A DNA stretch of 20,953 bases from Chara braunii (lineage: Eukaryota > Streptophyta > Charophyceae > Charales > Characeae). The translations under genes were made by a program, and so were the position numbers. The stretch spans positions 1,407,995 through 1,428,947 of the forward strand of contig BFEA01000015.1 in assembly GCA_003427395.1 (NCBI GenBank), given 5' to 3'. This document shows, piece by piece, positions 1 through 9,498 of this stretch. The notes under the pieces are model-generated. The model saw only the letters and a list, made by a program, of their open reading frames with translations, was not told the origin of the DNA and did no database searches. Numbering within the stretch: the stretch's first letter is position 1; every line of letters starts with the position of its first letter.

Positions 1-560
1 CTAACTCTGGAAAGTCAAATTCTGTCTAACTCTCTGAATTAGTAGAAATTTGGGCAACACTCCCTTTAGAAAGGGAGACTTCCCAGATTTATACTTAGTC
101 AGATACGAACTCGAACAACAGTTCGAGCTCAACTTTTAGACTGAATTTAACTAACTCCTTAATTCTGCAGAAATTTCGGCAGCACTCCCTCTAGAAAAGT
201 GCTATTCCAAAATTTATACAAGGCTAAGTTCAGAATTTTGAGAATAACTTTGACGTCTCAAAGTTCAATTTTGTCAAACTCCCTGAATTAGTAAAAATTT
301 GGGCTGCACTCCCTCTAGAAAAGGAAACTTTCCAGATTTATACTAATCCATATATGGAAAAGACAAGTTGAACTCTGACAAGTCAAAAGTTGATTAACTT
401 CTTGGATTTGCAGAAATTTCGGCAGCGCTTCCCGTAGGAAAAGTAGCTTGCCAAGATTTATACAAATCCAATAATAAAAAAAGATCTCAGAAAATGTTGG
501 AATTGAACTAAGTAAAAAAACGTTATTACAGAAAAATGCAGGAATTGACACTAACTCCTA
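1..560. repeat. Four tandem ~120-bp repeat units
   Basis: Four diverged units each contain a core AAATTT(C/G)GGC followed by a CACTCCCT-like stretch and then (A)GATTTATAC. The AAATTT cores begin at 46, 171, 295 and 414, so spacing is 125, 124 and 119 bp. After the core, unit 1 has a perfect 7-bp hairpin (CTCCCTT 60-66 with AAGGGAG 71-77) and unit 2 a different perfect stem (AGCACT 181-186 with AGTGCT 198-203). Units 3 and 4 have only weak stems. On the minus strand the core reads GCCGAAATTT, which I recall from non-coding parts of plant Ty3/gypsy elements; I cannot verify this here. The related copies at 7575, 8344 and 8548 are in the same orientation. Confidence 0.75.
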
Positions 561-755
561 TGGCTCTAGCACGTGGCGAGCAACTAAAGCAACTGCCTAT
601 AAAAATGAAACCCAAACAAACTAGTTATCCCATCTAATGACATGAAAATCAAACCACGAATGTAAGTACTCTCACCGTCCCAAGTTTATTCCATATAATT
701 AGTTCATGAATCTTTAAGTTCTTAAATCCTTATACTTATCTTACATAAGACATAG

Positions 756-1443
756 AGCTGGACCATTCGCCATGGAAACAATGGCCAGCTTGTCTTTATG
801 ATATACACGAACAGGTTGCACAACTACTTTTCTCTTCTCTATGACAGATGACTAGGCCATTCGTCATGGAAACAATGCCTAGTCATTCTCAGTTGTTTAA
901 TATCCAAAGATTTAGTATTTCTCTGACTTTGTTCTCAAAAGAAAAGGCAAATATAGGCAGGGGATTGAACCATTCACAGTAGAAACAATGTTCAGTTTGC
1001 CCAAACTATTTTCGTTTACACTTTGTACTTTTCCTTTTTTTTTCTCTTAATGATATGGCTTAACGCTTGGACCATTCACAGTAGAAACAATGTCCAACTG
1101 CCAGTTCACATGCAAATATACATAAAGTATTTTCCTTTATACTCAGTTTAATTTATGTGCGTGGTTTTTAGGCTAAACCATTCACCATGGAAACAATGCT
1201 TAGCCTTAGACCAAAAATCCTCCCTCATAATAAACAAGAATTTAAACCCCTTCAATCAGGCAAACCCTCAGAGTTAACTAGAGTAAACAGGCCATTCACA
1301 GTAGAAACAATGCCTGGTTCTCCAGAAAACAAATAAATAAACATAGCAACCAGGCCATTCACAGTAGAAACAATGCCTGGTCCTTCAGAAAACAGCTAAT
1401 TAAACATAGTCCTGAGTTATTCACAGTAGAAACAATGCTCAGG
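756..1443. repeat. Array of eight hairpins with conserved loop and differing outer stems
   Basis: Eight hairpins lie at 756-790, 848-886, 964-996, 1067-1097, 1170-1206, 1288-1316, 1349-1381 and 1411-1443. Each has an outer stem of 4-9 bp, usually a one-base bulge on the 5' side, an inner stem CATT/AATG (TATT/AATG in the last), and a 12-nt loop. Five loops are CACAGTAGAAAC and three are C(G/A)(C/T)CATGGAAAC. The outer stems differ but stay paired: AGCTGG/CCAGCT, ATGACTAGG/CCTAGTCAT, ATTGAA/TTCAGT with one wobble, TTGGA/TCCAA, AGGCTAA/TTAGCCT, CAGG/CCTG, ACCAGG/CCTGGT, CCTGAG/CTCAGG. Start-to-start spacing is 92, 116, 103, 103, 118, 61 and 62 bp. The last three sit in a recognisable ~62-bp repeat with AAACATAG in the spacer. 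I do not recognise the family, and which strand is functional is unknown. Confidence 0.85.
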
Positions 1444-1445
1444 CT

Positions 1446-4400
1446 TTGGTTGACCCGGTCAAACGCATGCAGTCTACCTTCCTTCCACCTTCCCCCAATT
1501 CATCCTTAGTCTGCTTTCAATCAGAACAAAGTATAAACTTAGGCTTCACTCTCACACACTTTTTCCAGTTAGTCTGATTAGGTCCTGAAGAGAAAGAAAA
1601 AACCATAGGGACAAACTCATGCATACATCAGCCATATTGCAGGGGGATAAACAAACATGGGTGGTAGTAGGTTGTACAGATGAAAATGGTTTACCTGACG
1701 ATTCCCTGCCTCCAGAACTCCTCCTGAGTTCCGGCAGAGCTCCTGCAATCGGTCGGTGGACTCCCCACAGAGTCTTGACGCGGCCCTACGGGTTGCAATC
1801 CCGCCTGCCGCCTTCCTCTCGTAACCAAGGACTAGACTGAGACTTTAGAAGGGCAGAACGAGATAGATTTGAGACTCTCAGATCCAAGGATGGTGCTCTC
1901 AGATTCGCAAGAGAGGGCCTTGTGATCTTGGATCGCCTGAGGGCCCCGCAATGGCGTCCAACTGACAGCTTGGCCAACGAAATCAAACTGCTGAGGTAAC
2001 CCCTCCTGACGAACTCTCCTGCCCGCAACACTTCTCAAGTCTGGGCCACCTCTCCTCAACCTCGTTGTGGCTGCATAACAGTCTGCAACAGTCCGTATGC
2101 ACAACAACAGTTTCCTAGTGGCGATCACCAGCCACAACGGCATCTGCCAGCCGCAGCAATCATAGCCCGCACTCAGTCCACAAGCATCACAGCATCACCC
2201 AGCGGTCAACAACACACAGTATGCAGCAGCAGATTCGCCTTAGTAGTTCGAACACTCCCTTCCCACGCTACACCATCGTCTCCTGTGGTGAGCCTGTAGT
2301 CGCATGGCTCTAAGCGGTTACCCTCAAGGCAGCGCAATCATCTATAGTAGACTTGGCAGTCGCCGCTGCAGCACAACAGCCGAGGCGACCGACAGAACGG
2401 AGATCAACATCGCTCCGGCCCGGCTGTGGAACGTAGGCTGTGATCGGCTATGGACCGTGGCTGAGCTTGGCTATAGGACCCAAGCTGAGGTTTGTCTGTG
2501 GGACACAGGTTGGACTCGCTTTTAACAAGAAAGATCACTCAGTCGGTCGTGGCAGAAAACTGTCACGGCCAGCAGGAGGGTCTTTCCCCTCCTATTAGTT
2601 TGGCAATGTCCGGCGTCGAACTTGAGTCCGTACTTCAACAGCCCAAAGTTGTAGTAGCTAAGTGAGGTACGTCCGCACAGTAATATCATTACAGTCTGCC
2701 AACAACACATGGTCTCTGGATCATGCTGACAGCGGCCAATCACCGCGACCTTGCCTCGGCCCCCTTCAAAATACGCAAGGCGGGGACGAATCTTCTGTTA
2801 AAACGCCGTCAGGCGCGTCACCCGGTGGGCGCAAACGCTACGACCAAACCCACCCTGAATACGACGAGCAGTAGCTCGCAGCTACAGTCGCCGATCCAGT
2901 CAATCACACGATGGCCAAAACGACGATGTGCAGCATACCCGTCTAGGCAAACCTTGCAAGGGCGGGCCACGCCGACCAATCAGACCGAGGCGGACGAGTT
3001 TTTCCGTTTAACTATGGCAATGCATGATGGTACCCCAATGCCTTCTCCCTTTATGCTCGCGCACGGCCAATAGGTAGGTCTCCGGCCCGGCCCGGTCGCA
3101 TCATGCAAATTCGAATGGATCTTCCGCCGGGACAGGGCTGGATACGTCCGCCAGGCAAGTCTTTTCCCAGCGCCCCTCTCTCTCCGCCGTAGCTTCGCGC
3201 GGCCCCTTTTCTACTAATCTTCTTCGAAAACTGACCTTACCTCCGAGGTCGTCCGGCCATAAAACCCCTGCATAGCACTTTCTCCCGTCCGATTTCATCG
3301 AGGATTGGGAGAATAACGACTTCTTCCTCTATGCTCACTCCTACCTTCGCCATAGCTGGTCGCACTGATATTTCTTTCTAACTCCTATCCTACTAACTTT
3401 TATCTAAAACTAACATCGTAGGACGAATCGCCCTGGCCAGAAACCTTAGTTTCGGTTTTTCCCCCGCCCGATTCCGTTAAGGAACGGGCGTGCTACAGCG
3501 TCTTTCCCCTCTCTCACAACTACTTTCTCCGAATGAACCCGGGGCCGAAAAGCACCTTGGTTGATTCCATCTGTTGATTCCTCCTCCAACTCTGTGCTGC
3601 GCTGCACCGCCCGGCCAGCCCTCCACCCAGGTCCGTTCATCACTCCGCTGCCCGTCACTCAACTTTTTACCCTGCTACCCTCCTTGTCGGATGTATCCAG
3701 GGCAAAACCGCGCCAGGGTTCGGCTATTCTCTTTCGTGGCCGCCCGCTCGCTGCGTGACCTACTCGCTGCTGAGTAGCGCAGCGCCCGTCTCCCTCACCG
3801 TGCTCCGCCGCCCCTCTCCGTTCGAGCCGTACTAGACTGCGGGCCAGCCAGTACACCGCCACAGCGTCGCCCACCGGTCTGCGCCGTCTCCGAGGGGAAC
3901 TGCGACTGAACCCAACTACTAGACGGCTCGATTAGTCTCCGCCCCTATACCCAAGTCCAATCGCCCCTACGACCGAATCCGCCGAGCGGTGAGCTTGCCC
4001 GGTATCTTTGCCAACCCGCAGCCGCCTCCTCCAGGCCGCCTTTTCCCCGACAAAGCTCTCCGCCACTTCGGACCTCCAATAGCCAGTCCCCACCAGGACG
4101 GTCGGTCACCGCACGGGCTACTGCAAACCTTGCACGGGGCTTGGTGGACCCGGCCCAGTGCAATTCTCGACCATAGTAGGAATGTTCCCTCGCGGGAGGC
4201 TTGGGCATGAATATCGCTACTACGGGGTAGCTCTGGCGCAGCCGCAAAAACAGTTTGTAATTGTACTTCAGGCAACCCCGCAAATACAACACACCCCCAC
4301 GCGCTCCTACCGCAGTCCCGCGTCCCAAAACGGGACGCGGTAACAAAGGGACCCAGAACAATACCCGAAAAAGGAACTAAAGTAAAACAACGGTAACGTC

Positions 4401-5299
4401 GGGGAACCGCGGGTTCGTTGGCACCCTGCCAGCCCCCGTGGATCGGGCCCGCCGCCGCGCCTACTAACAAAACCAAGGGGGATAGCCGCATCGGGCCCTC
4501 AACCCCCTTTGGCTTGGCTCCACGCTACTCCGCTGCTGCCACGCTGACGCCCGCTGGTCTCGATCCCCGAACCTCCATAGTAACAGTCCGCTGTCGTAAC
4601 CTATAGGGTTATGCCCAAGCCTGAGACCAACGCCCGCAAAGTACCATACAAGGCAGTGCGGTGCGGCGCTTTGGGCCAACAACCCGGCTGCGCGGCTCCC
4701 AGTGCCCGCGCCGGCTTGCTTATACCATGTCGTAATTGCCCCTGCGCGTCATCCTGCGACATCCTGCTCACCGCACGAAATCGCACCGTTATTGTCGATG
4801 CCGTCGTCGGAGTCGTTCTCCGCACTCGCACTCGACTCGGTCAAATGTACCAATCAAAAGAAAATATCCTTAATTCCTGCTTAATCAAAAATAAATAAAT
4901 AAATATAATATCACCAAGCAAAACGACTGAGGTCCGGGCCGGCTTTACGACAATATAACAGAAAAGAATCACGCGCGCCTTAAACCTGCGCGCCCACGCA
5001 CTCGCTATTGCGGTCAACCACCCAGTCAAAGCAATTACTGACGCAGCCGCGCTTAGCGCGGTATACTTAGACTCTAGACCAAAACTATTTTCTGTTACTT
5101 GCAAAAACCAGGGCGGATACCCTTGTAAGGGTATTCGCACCGACACCGCCTGTCCTATCTCGTCGTAAGGAGAGAGTCACTCTCAGTGTGTCCCTGTCTA
5201 CCATCCCTACCTGTCTTTTGTCTAAAGTTTTATCCCCTTGTCTACTAACCGACCCCTAGTATTCCCTTCTCTAGGTTATGCCAGTTGCCTTTAGCCGTC
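1446..5299. other. Non-coding stretch, no supportable gene
   Basis: This begins just after the hairpin array with a short palindrome (TTGACC-C-GGTCAA, 1450-1462). From about 2700 to 4850 it is GC- and CpG-rich. The open frames in it are short, overlap one another on both strands, and show no domain or compositional sign of coding. The longest is a 174-codon minus-strand frame at 3967-4491. The only local structure I would note is the hairpin at 4318-4340. It could be degraded mobile-element sequence, but I found no LTR ends or primer-binding site. Confidence 0.5.
4318..4340. other. Perfect 9-bp GC-rich hairpin
   Basis: CCGCGTCCC (4318-4326) pairs perfectly with GGGACGCGG (4332-4340) across a 5-nt loop. 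It lies in a GC-rich stretch without a supportable gene, and I can assign no function. Confidence 0.6.
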
Positions 5300-6400
5300 T
5301 CACGCATCAGGCATATCCTCATCTTCGTCCTCGTCTAACCTCCGACCCCATGGGATATCCTCCTGTCCCTCGGCCTGAAGGAGGTGCCCCCAGCCGTCCT
5401 CTTGCGGCTCCTCTCCACCTATCTGCTCTCGGCGATCCTCTGTCACCAGCTCTCCCCACCCCTGGTCCTGCTCTCCCCAAGGCTCTATCTCTCTAACAGT
5501 CTCCCACTCTCTATCCTCAGCGTACCAGCCGAGCTCCTCCCTATCTGGATATATACTCTGGTAATGCTCCTCCAACTCCCAGATAGAGATGAGGGGAGTG
5601 GGCCTATCACTGGGAGTCTCACTAAAGAGTCGTCCGACTCCCTCCAAGCTATCTCCAGGTCTCTGGACCTCCCTCTCCAAGGCTAGCCAGAACTCTAAGG
5701 GTTGATGGGGGTAGGAGTCCTTGTCTCCTATGGGCGCTAGAGCTCGTATGAACTCTATAAGTTGAAGTCCTCTCTCCCTTGTGAGCGGCCCTCCGATAAA
5801 CTGAGCGTACTCAACCCAATTCTGGTCATCTAGTCCTCTCCTGAATCCACCTAGCTCAATACTGGTTGAATACGTCTCAGCAATGTGACTGAGGCCCCAG
5901 AGTTCCTCTACCACAAATACAGGGAGTCCCACCCTCACTCGTACCGAGGGGAGGGGAAAAACTCCCCCGATCCGGAGGGTCGTCCTCGACTCGCCGATCG
6001 GACCGTGCAGTCCCTCTCTATCTGCACGGAGGCTATCTACCATCCGAGATAGGATCAGCCTAACCTCCTGCTCACAGCACCAGAAACCATGCACGAAACC
6101 CTCAAAATAGGTCGTGGCACTTACCGACCGCGAATAATAAATATGTCCTACGACCTCTATGCTCGTAGTCCCAGGTGCCCGCCAGCGCTGAGCATCATGC
6201 TGAAATGTCTCCACTGCATACGCCCACAGGTGCACGTCCTGCCCCAACTGTATCGATCTCCAAGCCGAATGGAGCCAGGGCCCAGCCACGCTCCTCGCTG
6301 GCAGATCGAACTCTACTACGTCGGGCTCCACTGTCTCAGGCGGTCTGAGCCATCTGGCACTGTCGATTGCGAGCTTCACTCTATCCGCCTCCTCTACCAT
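5300..6400 (-). CDS. Unknown 366-aa protein with acidic tail, intact copy of a duplicated gene
   Basis: An uninterrupted ATG-to-TGA frame encodes 366 residues. I recognise no family, signal peptide or membrane segment. The first ~240 residues look globular and rich in Trp, Phe and Tyr. From about residue 260 the protein becomes rich in Glu, Asp, Trp and Gln, and it ends in an Asp/Glu run before MPDA. That it is a real gene is supported by a second, decayed copy immediately upstream on the same strand that aligns from the first codon: both begin MV, and both reach a V-V/L-E-F block ending at residue 31. Shared blocks include WRSI, GH(I/L)Y, a VP/LP-(A/V)-FVV block, (Q)L(I/V)E(F/L)IR(A/S)(L/I)AP and YYQSI/HYQSI. 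The start is fixed by that alignment. A primer-binding site lies about 3.1 kb upstream on the same strand, so a structural or accessory role in an LTR element is possible. No zinc knuckle, protease or polymerase motif is visible. Confidence 0.7.
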   Translation of the reverse strand: MVEEADRVKLAIDSARWLRPPETVEPDVVEFDLPARSVAGPWLHSAWRSIQLGQDVHLWAYAVETFQHDAQRWRAPGTTSIEVVGHIYYSRSVSATTYFEGFVHGFWCCEQEVRLILSRMVDSLRADREGLHGPIGESRTTLRIGGVFPLPSVRVRVGLPVFVVEELWGLSHIAETYSTSIELGGFRRGLDDQNWVEYAQFIGGPLTRERGLQLIEFIRALAPIGDKDSYPHQPLEFWLALEREVQRPGDSLEGVGRLFSETPSDRPTPLISIWELEEHYQSIYPDREELGWYAEDREWETVREIEPWGEQDQGWGELVTEDRREQIGGEEPQEDGWGHLLQAEGQEDIPWGRRLDEDEDEDMPDA

Positions 6401-6484
6401 CGAATCTCCTATAGTTACTGGCTGTCGTCAATCACAGCCTCTCTCGGTAGCCACCACTAGCTCTCCTCGTCCGGACACCACCTC

Positions 6485-7511
6485 CTAGGTCCAAACGGCG
6501 ACTCCTATCCTGGGGAAGTGAGCGTCGGTGGCGTCGATCTCCTCGTCGTCAGTCTCCCCCTCCGAGTCAACCCAGTCTGGCTCCCAGGTGCCCTCGTCGT
6601 CCTCACGCTCCCAATCCCTCATCGTCGAACTCGTCCTCGACGCGGTATGGTGGAAGACCTATGGACTGGTAATAATCTGTCAACTGATACTCAGGTATCA
6701 ATGTCCTAATCTCGCCACTCCACCAGCTTCACCGGTCGTCCAAAAAGAGGAGGCCTATGCACGTAACGCTCTCGGGTCCCGCTCAGAGTTCCCAGTCCAG
6801 CAAATCCCAAGTGTAAGAAGGAATTCCCCACAGGGGATCCTCGTCTGGCGCAATCGAACGGATCAGCTCCACGAGCTGGATCCTCTCGTCACCCCAACGG
6901 AGTCTGGCTGTTACTAAAGAATAGTAGATGCAATGGGTGTCGAACTCGTCTCTCGAAAGACGCTCGAGCTCCCTCACCTCAAGATAAGTCTCTACTATAC
7001 CTCCTATCCCGCCGAAGACGGAGTCCACCACGAACGCTGGTACGATCGTCCTCAACTAAGTCCCTGCGTGCGGGAAGAACCCATCGCGCGCTACAACAAG
7101 CTCTCCACTAACATGCAAGCGGGGTCTCCCGTGAAACAAGGTCAGCGGGTCCTGCCCGTCGTCCGTATGGAAGGCCTCGACCTCCGCCTGCAACAGTCGC
7201 TCCGCGTCGCAGAGGATGTCGCTCTCTCCCGACGTGGCAAGACTCAAGACAACCCCTTTGGCTGTCTCTGAATCCAGGTATAAATGCCCTCGCAATAAAC
7301 CTCTCCCGAGAGTGCTATGGATTTCCCTACGCAATCACAACCAAGCACCTGGGGACACGATGATGGATCTCCAACTAACCTGTCCGTCGTCCCACGCGGT
7401 CGGTCGGGACGGGAGCGTGAACTCCACTAGGCCTCCCTCTATGAGTTCTGGGGGCTCTATTTCCCACGCACAAACGGCTTCGTATGCCTCTATAGCTTCG
7501 GATGACACCAT
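6485..7511 (-). pseudogene. Decayed tandem paralogue of the 5300-6400 gene
   Basis: Reading the minus strand from the ATG at 7511-7509 gives a protein colinear with the downstream intact gene, with blocks WRSI, GHLY, VPAFVV, QLVELIRSIAP and YYQSIGL, then an acidic tail. The frame is broken by TGA at 7335-7337, TAG at 7056-7058, TGA at 6783-6785 and TGA at 6729-6731, and by a one-base shift near 6613-6620. After that shift an acidic Asp/Glu/Trp-rich frame continues to a TAG at 6485-6487. Each stop is one substitution from a sense codon; the one at 7335 aligns with a Trp in the intact copy. The gap to the intact copy's start is 84 bp, so this is a tight head-to-tail duplication. Amino-acid identity is low by eye, so the duplication is old or the copies diverged before being joined. 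Confidence 0.75.
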
Positions 7512-7574
7512 CCGAGTTGCTGCCTGGTGTAGGGGTAGTCCTATCGCACCTGAAAAAGGGGTATAATCCTAAGA

Positions 7575-7630
7575 AAATTTTGGCAACGCTCCGCCTCCCC
7601 CCGTAGGGATGGTGTTTGGGAGGTGATCCC
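7575..7630. repeat. Dispersed copy of the AAATTT-GGC hairpin repeat (copy 5)
   Basis: AAATTTTGGCAACGCTCC is followed by a stem CCTCCC (7594-7599) with GGGAGG (7618-7623). It matches the core of the 1-560 units and lies just upstream of the start of the decayed minus-strand gene. Confidence 0.6.
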
Positions 7631-8343
7631 TAAGTAAGCGCTACCTAGCTACGTCCTAACTGACGTCTATCTTTACCCTGACATCTATAAGGCAGAATCC
7701 CTGGCTTAAATTGAGCTAACGAGCCTCCTATTCAAGTTCCCTCGAATAGTAGGCACGTGCACAATTCAAGAGAATCCTGCTCTCGGCGCTCCCGCGCGCG
7801 CTCTCTACCCGCAGGGGCTGCCAACAACTTAAGAACCTACGAAATACTAAACTGGAACTCTTTCTCCGAATTTTCCGAACTGTTTTTTATTTTTAAAGAA
7901 TTTTAATAGTTTAATTTAGCAAAAATCTAAAATTAGTCTCAAAATTTGAGATACTTTTGTCCTAGAATTCAAGGATGGTTGAAAAATGCCAGAGGAAATC
8001 AGTCTTGAATTTCCCTCGATTTCTCGGCCTTTCCAAGGATTTTTACTGAATTATTCGAAAAGTAATTCGCAAAAATACGATAAGAACCAAAGAAAATCCT
8101 TTTTCCACAGCCGACCTTTAGAGAACTTGATTTATTTACCCTTGGTAACTTCCCTTTTGTCTTTCTCCCTTATCCCTACCCTTTTCTAGAATTTTCTATA
8201 TTTATCAAAATTTAATTAGAAAAATTTTAAAAAAAGGTAGAAATAATTCTTTTTTTTAGTCCCTCTCCGTTAAGAGAGGTTTCTCCTATTAGTACCTCTG
8301 TTCCCTTGATTTTTTTTTATTTAAAGTAATTTTTACGAATTTA

Positions 8344-8400
8344 GAAAAATTTTGGCAGCACTTCGCCTCCCCCCGTTGGGATGGGGTTCCGGCGAAGCCC
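8344..8400. repeat. Dispersed copy of the AAATTT-GGC hairpin repeat (copy 6)
   Basis: AAAATTTTGGCAGCA is followed at once by a perfect 7-bp stem, CTTCGCC (8361-8367) with GGCGAAG (8391-8397), around a CCCC/GGGG-containing interior. The stem sequence differs from all other copies while the leading core is kept. Confidence 0.7.
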
Positions 8401-8547
8401 TCAACAAACACTAAGAAATACAGAAATGGATGAAAAATAATATAAAAGATATAAACGTATTTTACGAAATTTCTAATTATTTTTTTAATAATTTTTATCC
8501 TTTTAAATAGCATTATAATCAAACTTTTGACATTTTTTTTTTTTTTA

Positions 8548-8590
8548 AATTTTCGGCAGCGATTCGTCTCCCCACGCGGGGACGAAGTCT
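8548..8590. repeat. Dispersed copy of the AAATTT-GGC hairpin repeat (copy 7)
   Basis: AAATTTTCGGCAGC is followed by TTCGTC (8563-8568) pairing with GACGAA (8581-8586). An inner CCC (8571-8573) pairs with GGG (8578-8580) around the loop ACGC. Core and layout match copies 1-6; the stem sequence is again private to this copy. Confidence 0.7.
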
Positions 8591-9407
8591 GGGGCAGTCG
8601 TCCCTTAATCCAGTGTCCGAAGAACCCGAAAAAGCAAATTTTAAATAATTATAAATAAAAATTTTGCTATTTTTAATCAATTCTTATTAATTTTTATCGA
8701 TACACATTTAAAATTATAGAGAAATACAAGGTTTTAAGCTTTCGCAATCATTTAGTTTTTACTATAATCCTTGGGGTTGCATTCGCCCCCTAAACCCTTT
8801 GTTAGGGTTTCACCCGGCTAGGGTTTCCCCTAATTAAGTTTCTCGCGCGCGTTCACACCCCCACCACAAAACCCTGTTTATCTTAGGAAATTTTTTGTTT
8901 AACCCCTATGAACTCAAAAGGAAATCCTATCGGATTACTTTTGGTTGATTTCCTTTGTTCTAATTTTAAATAAAATTACAAAAACAATTCAATTATTCCT
9001 TTTTTTTTTTTTTTTTTCTTATCTGTTCGTCCCTGCCGTCAACCCAAACAGCGTCCGTTTTTCCCGCTCAATATCTAAAAGTGTCTAGAAAATAACAAGG
9101 ACCAACTTTGGTCTCGGCAGGTTTCTCCAGATTTCTCTTCTTCCAACACAAATTTAATAAAAACCAAAATCCGTTATTCTTGAATTTAAAATTAGAAAAT
9201 TACAAAAAAATCAATATCTCTCCTTTTCACCGTTAGAATTTCTCGAAAAACGTATCACAATGTTCACCTCGTCGAGAGGACGAACTTTGTTCCCGACGAA
9301 GTTTTCGCGAAAATGCGCGGATGATGAGATTTTCGAAAAAAACTGAATTTGAAATTAATAAAAATCAGAAAATATTCACTAATCAAACTAATTAAAAATG
9401 ATCACCT

Positions 9408-9465
9408 CCTGGCTAATCAGCCAGGGCACCCCCGTTAACTGGGGAAGGCCGAGGCCTTGGGGGTG
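9408..9465. other. Two adjacent strong inverted repeats beside the primer-binding site
   Basis: CCTGGCT (9408-9414) pairs with AGCCAGG (9419-9425) around a 4-nt loop. Next to it CACCCCC (9427-9433) pairs with GGGGGTG (9459-9465). Nested inside, AAGGCC (9445-9450) pairs with GGCCTT (9453-9458), giving an interrupted 13-bp stem with an 11-nt bulge. They lie 10-67 nt downstream of the minus-strand primer-binding site. In LTR elements this is the position of dimerisation or packaging structures, but that role is inference. Confidence 0.6.
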
Positions 9466-9474
9466 TTGTTCCCC

Positions 9475-9492
9475 TCCCCGGCAACGGCGCCA
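9475..9492 (-). other. Retrotransposon primer-binding site for tRNA-Asp
   Basis: The minus strand reads TGGCGCCGTTGCCGGGGA, complementary over 18 nt to the 3' end of plant-type tRNA-Asp including the CCA. This is the primer-binding site I know from plant Athila/Tat-type Ty3/gypsy elements. The match runs through CCA, which eukaryotic tRNA genes do not encode, and no T, anticodon or D arm adjoins it, so it is not a tRNA gene. A CA dinucleotide at 9500-9499 on the minus strand, six bases before the site, is a reasonable LTR end. The site implies an LTR element running from here toward lower coordinates, over the minus-strand gene pair. Confidence 0.75.
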
Positions 9493-9498
9493 AAGTTA

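Larger units (their letters stand above)
7631..9407. other. AT-rich non-coding stretch
   Basis: From about 7850 this is strongly AT-rich with long T and A runs, for example an uninterrupted T tract around 9000-9017. It contains two further hairpin-repeat copies (8344, 8548) and a short GC-rich patch at 8790-8870. No frame here looks coding. It lies between a minus-strand primer-binding site and the minus-strand gene pair, so it would be the leader if they form one element. Confidence 0.5.

Noticed and set aside
756-1443. A CRISPR array or bacterial attC-like cassette array
   Set aside because: The spacing is irregular, the repeat is a hairpin with variable arms instead of a fixed repeat with unique spacers, and the context is eukaryotic.
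3945-4491. Minus-strand frames of 138 and 174 codons
   Set aside because: They overlap each other in a GC-rich stretch, show no motif, and plus-strand frames of similar character overlap them.
9427-9492. A tRNA-Asp gene ending at 9492
   Set aside because: Only the 3' acceptor-side sequence matches, it includes CCA, and no T, anticodon or D arm precedes it. A primer-binding site on the other strand explains it better.
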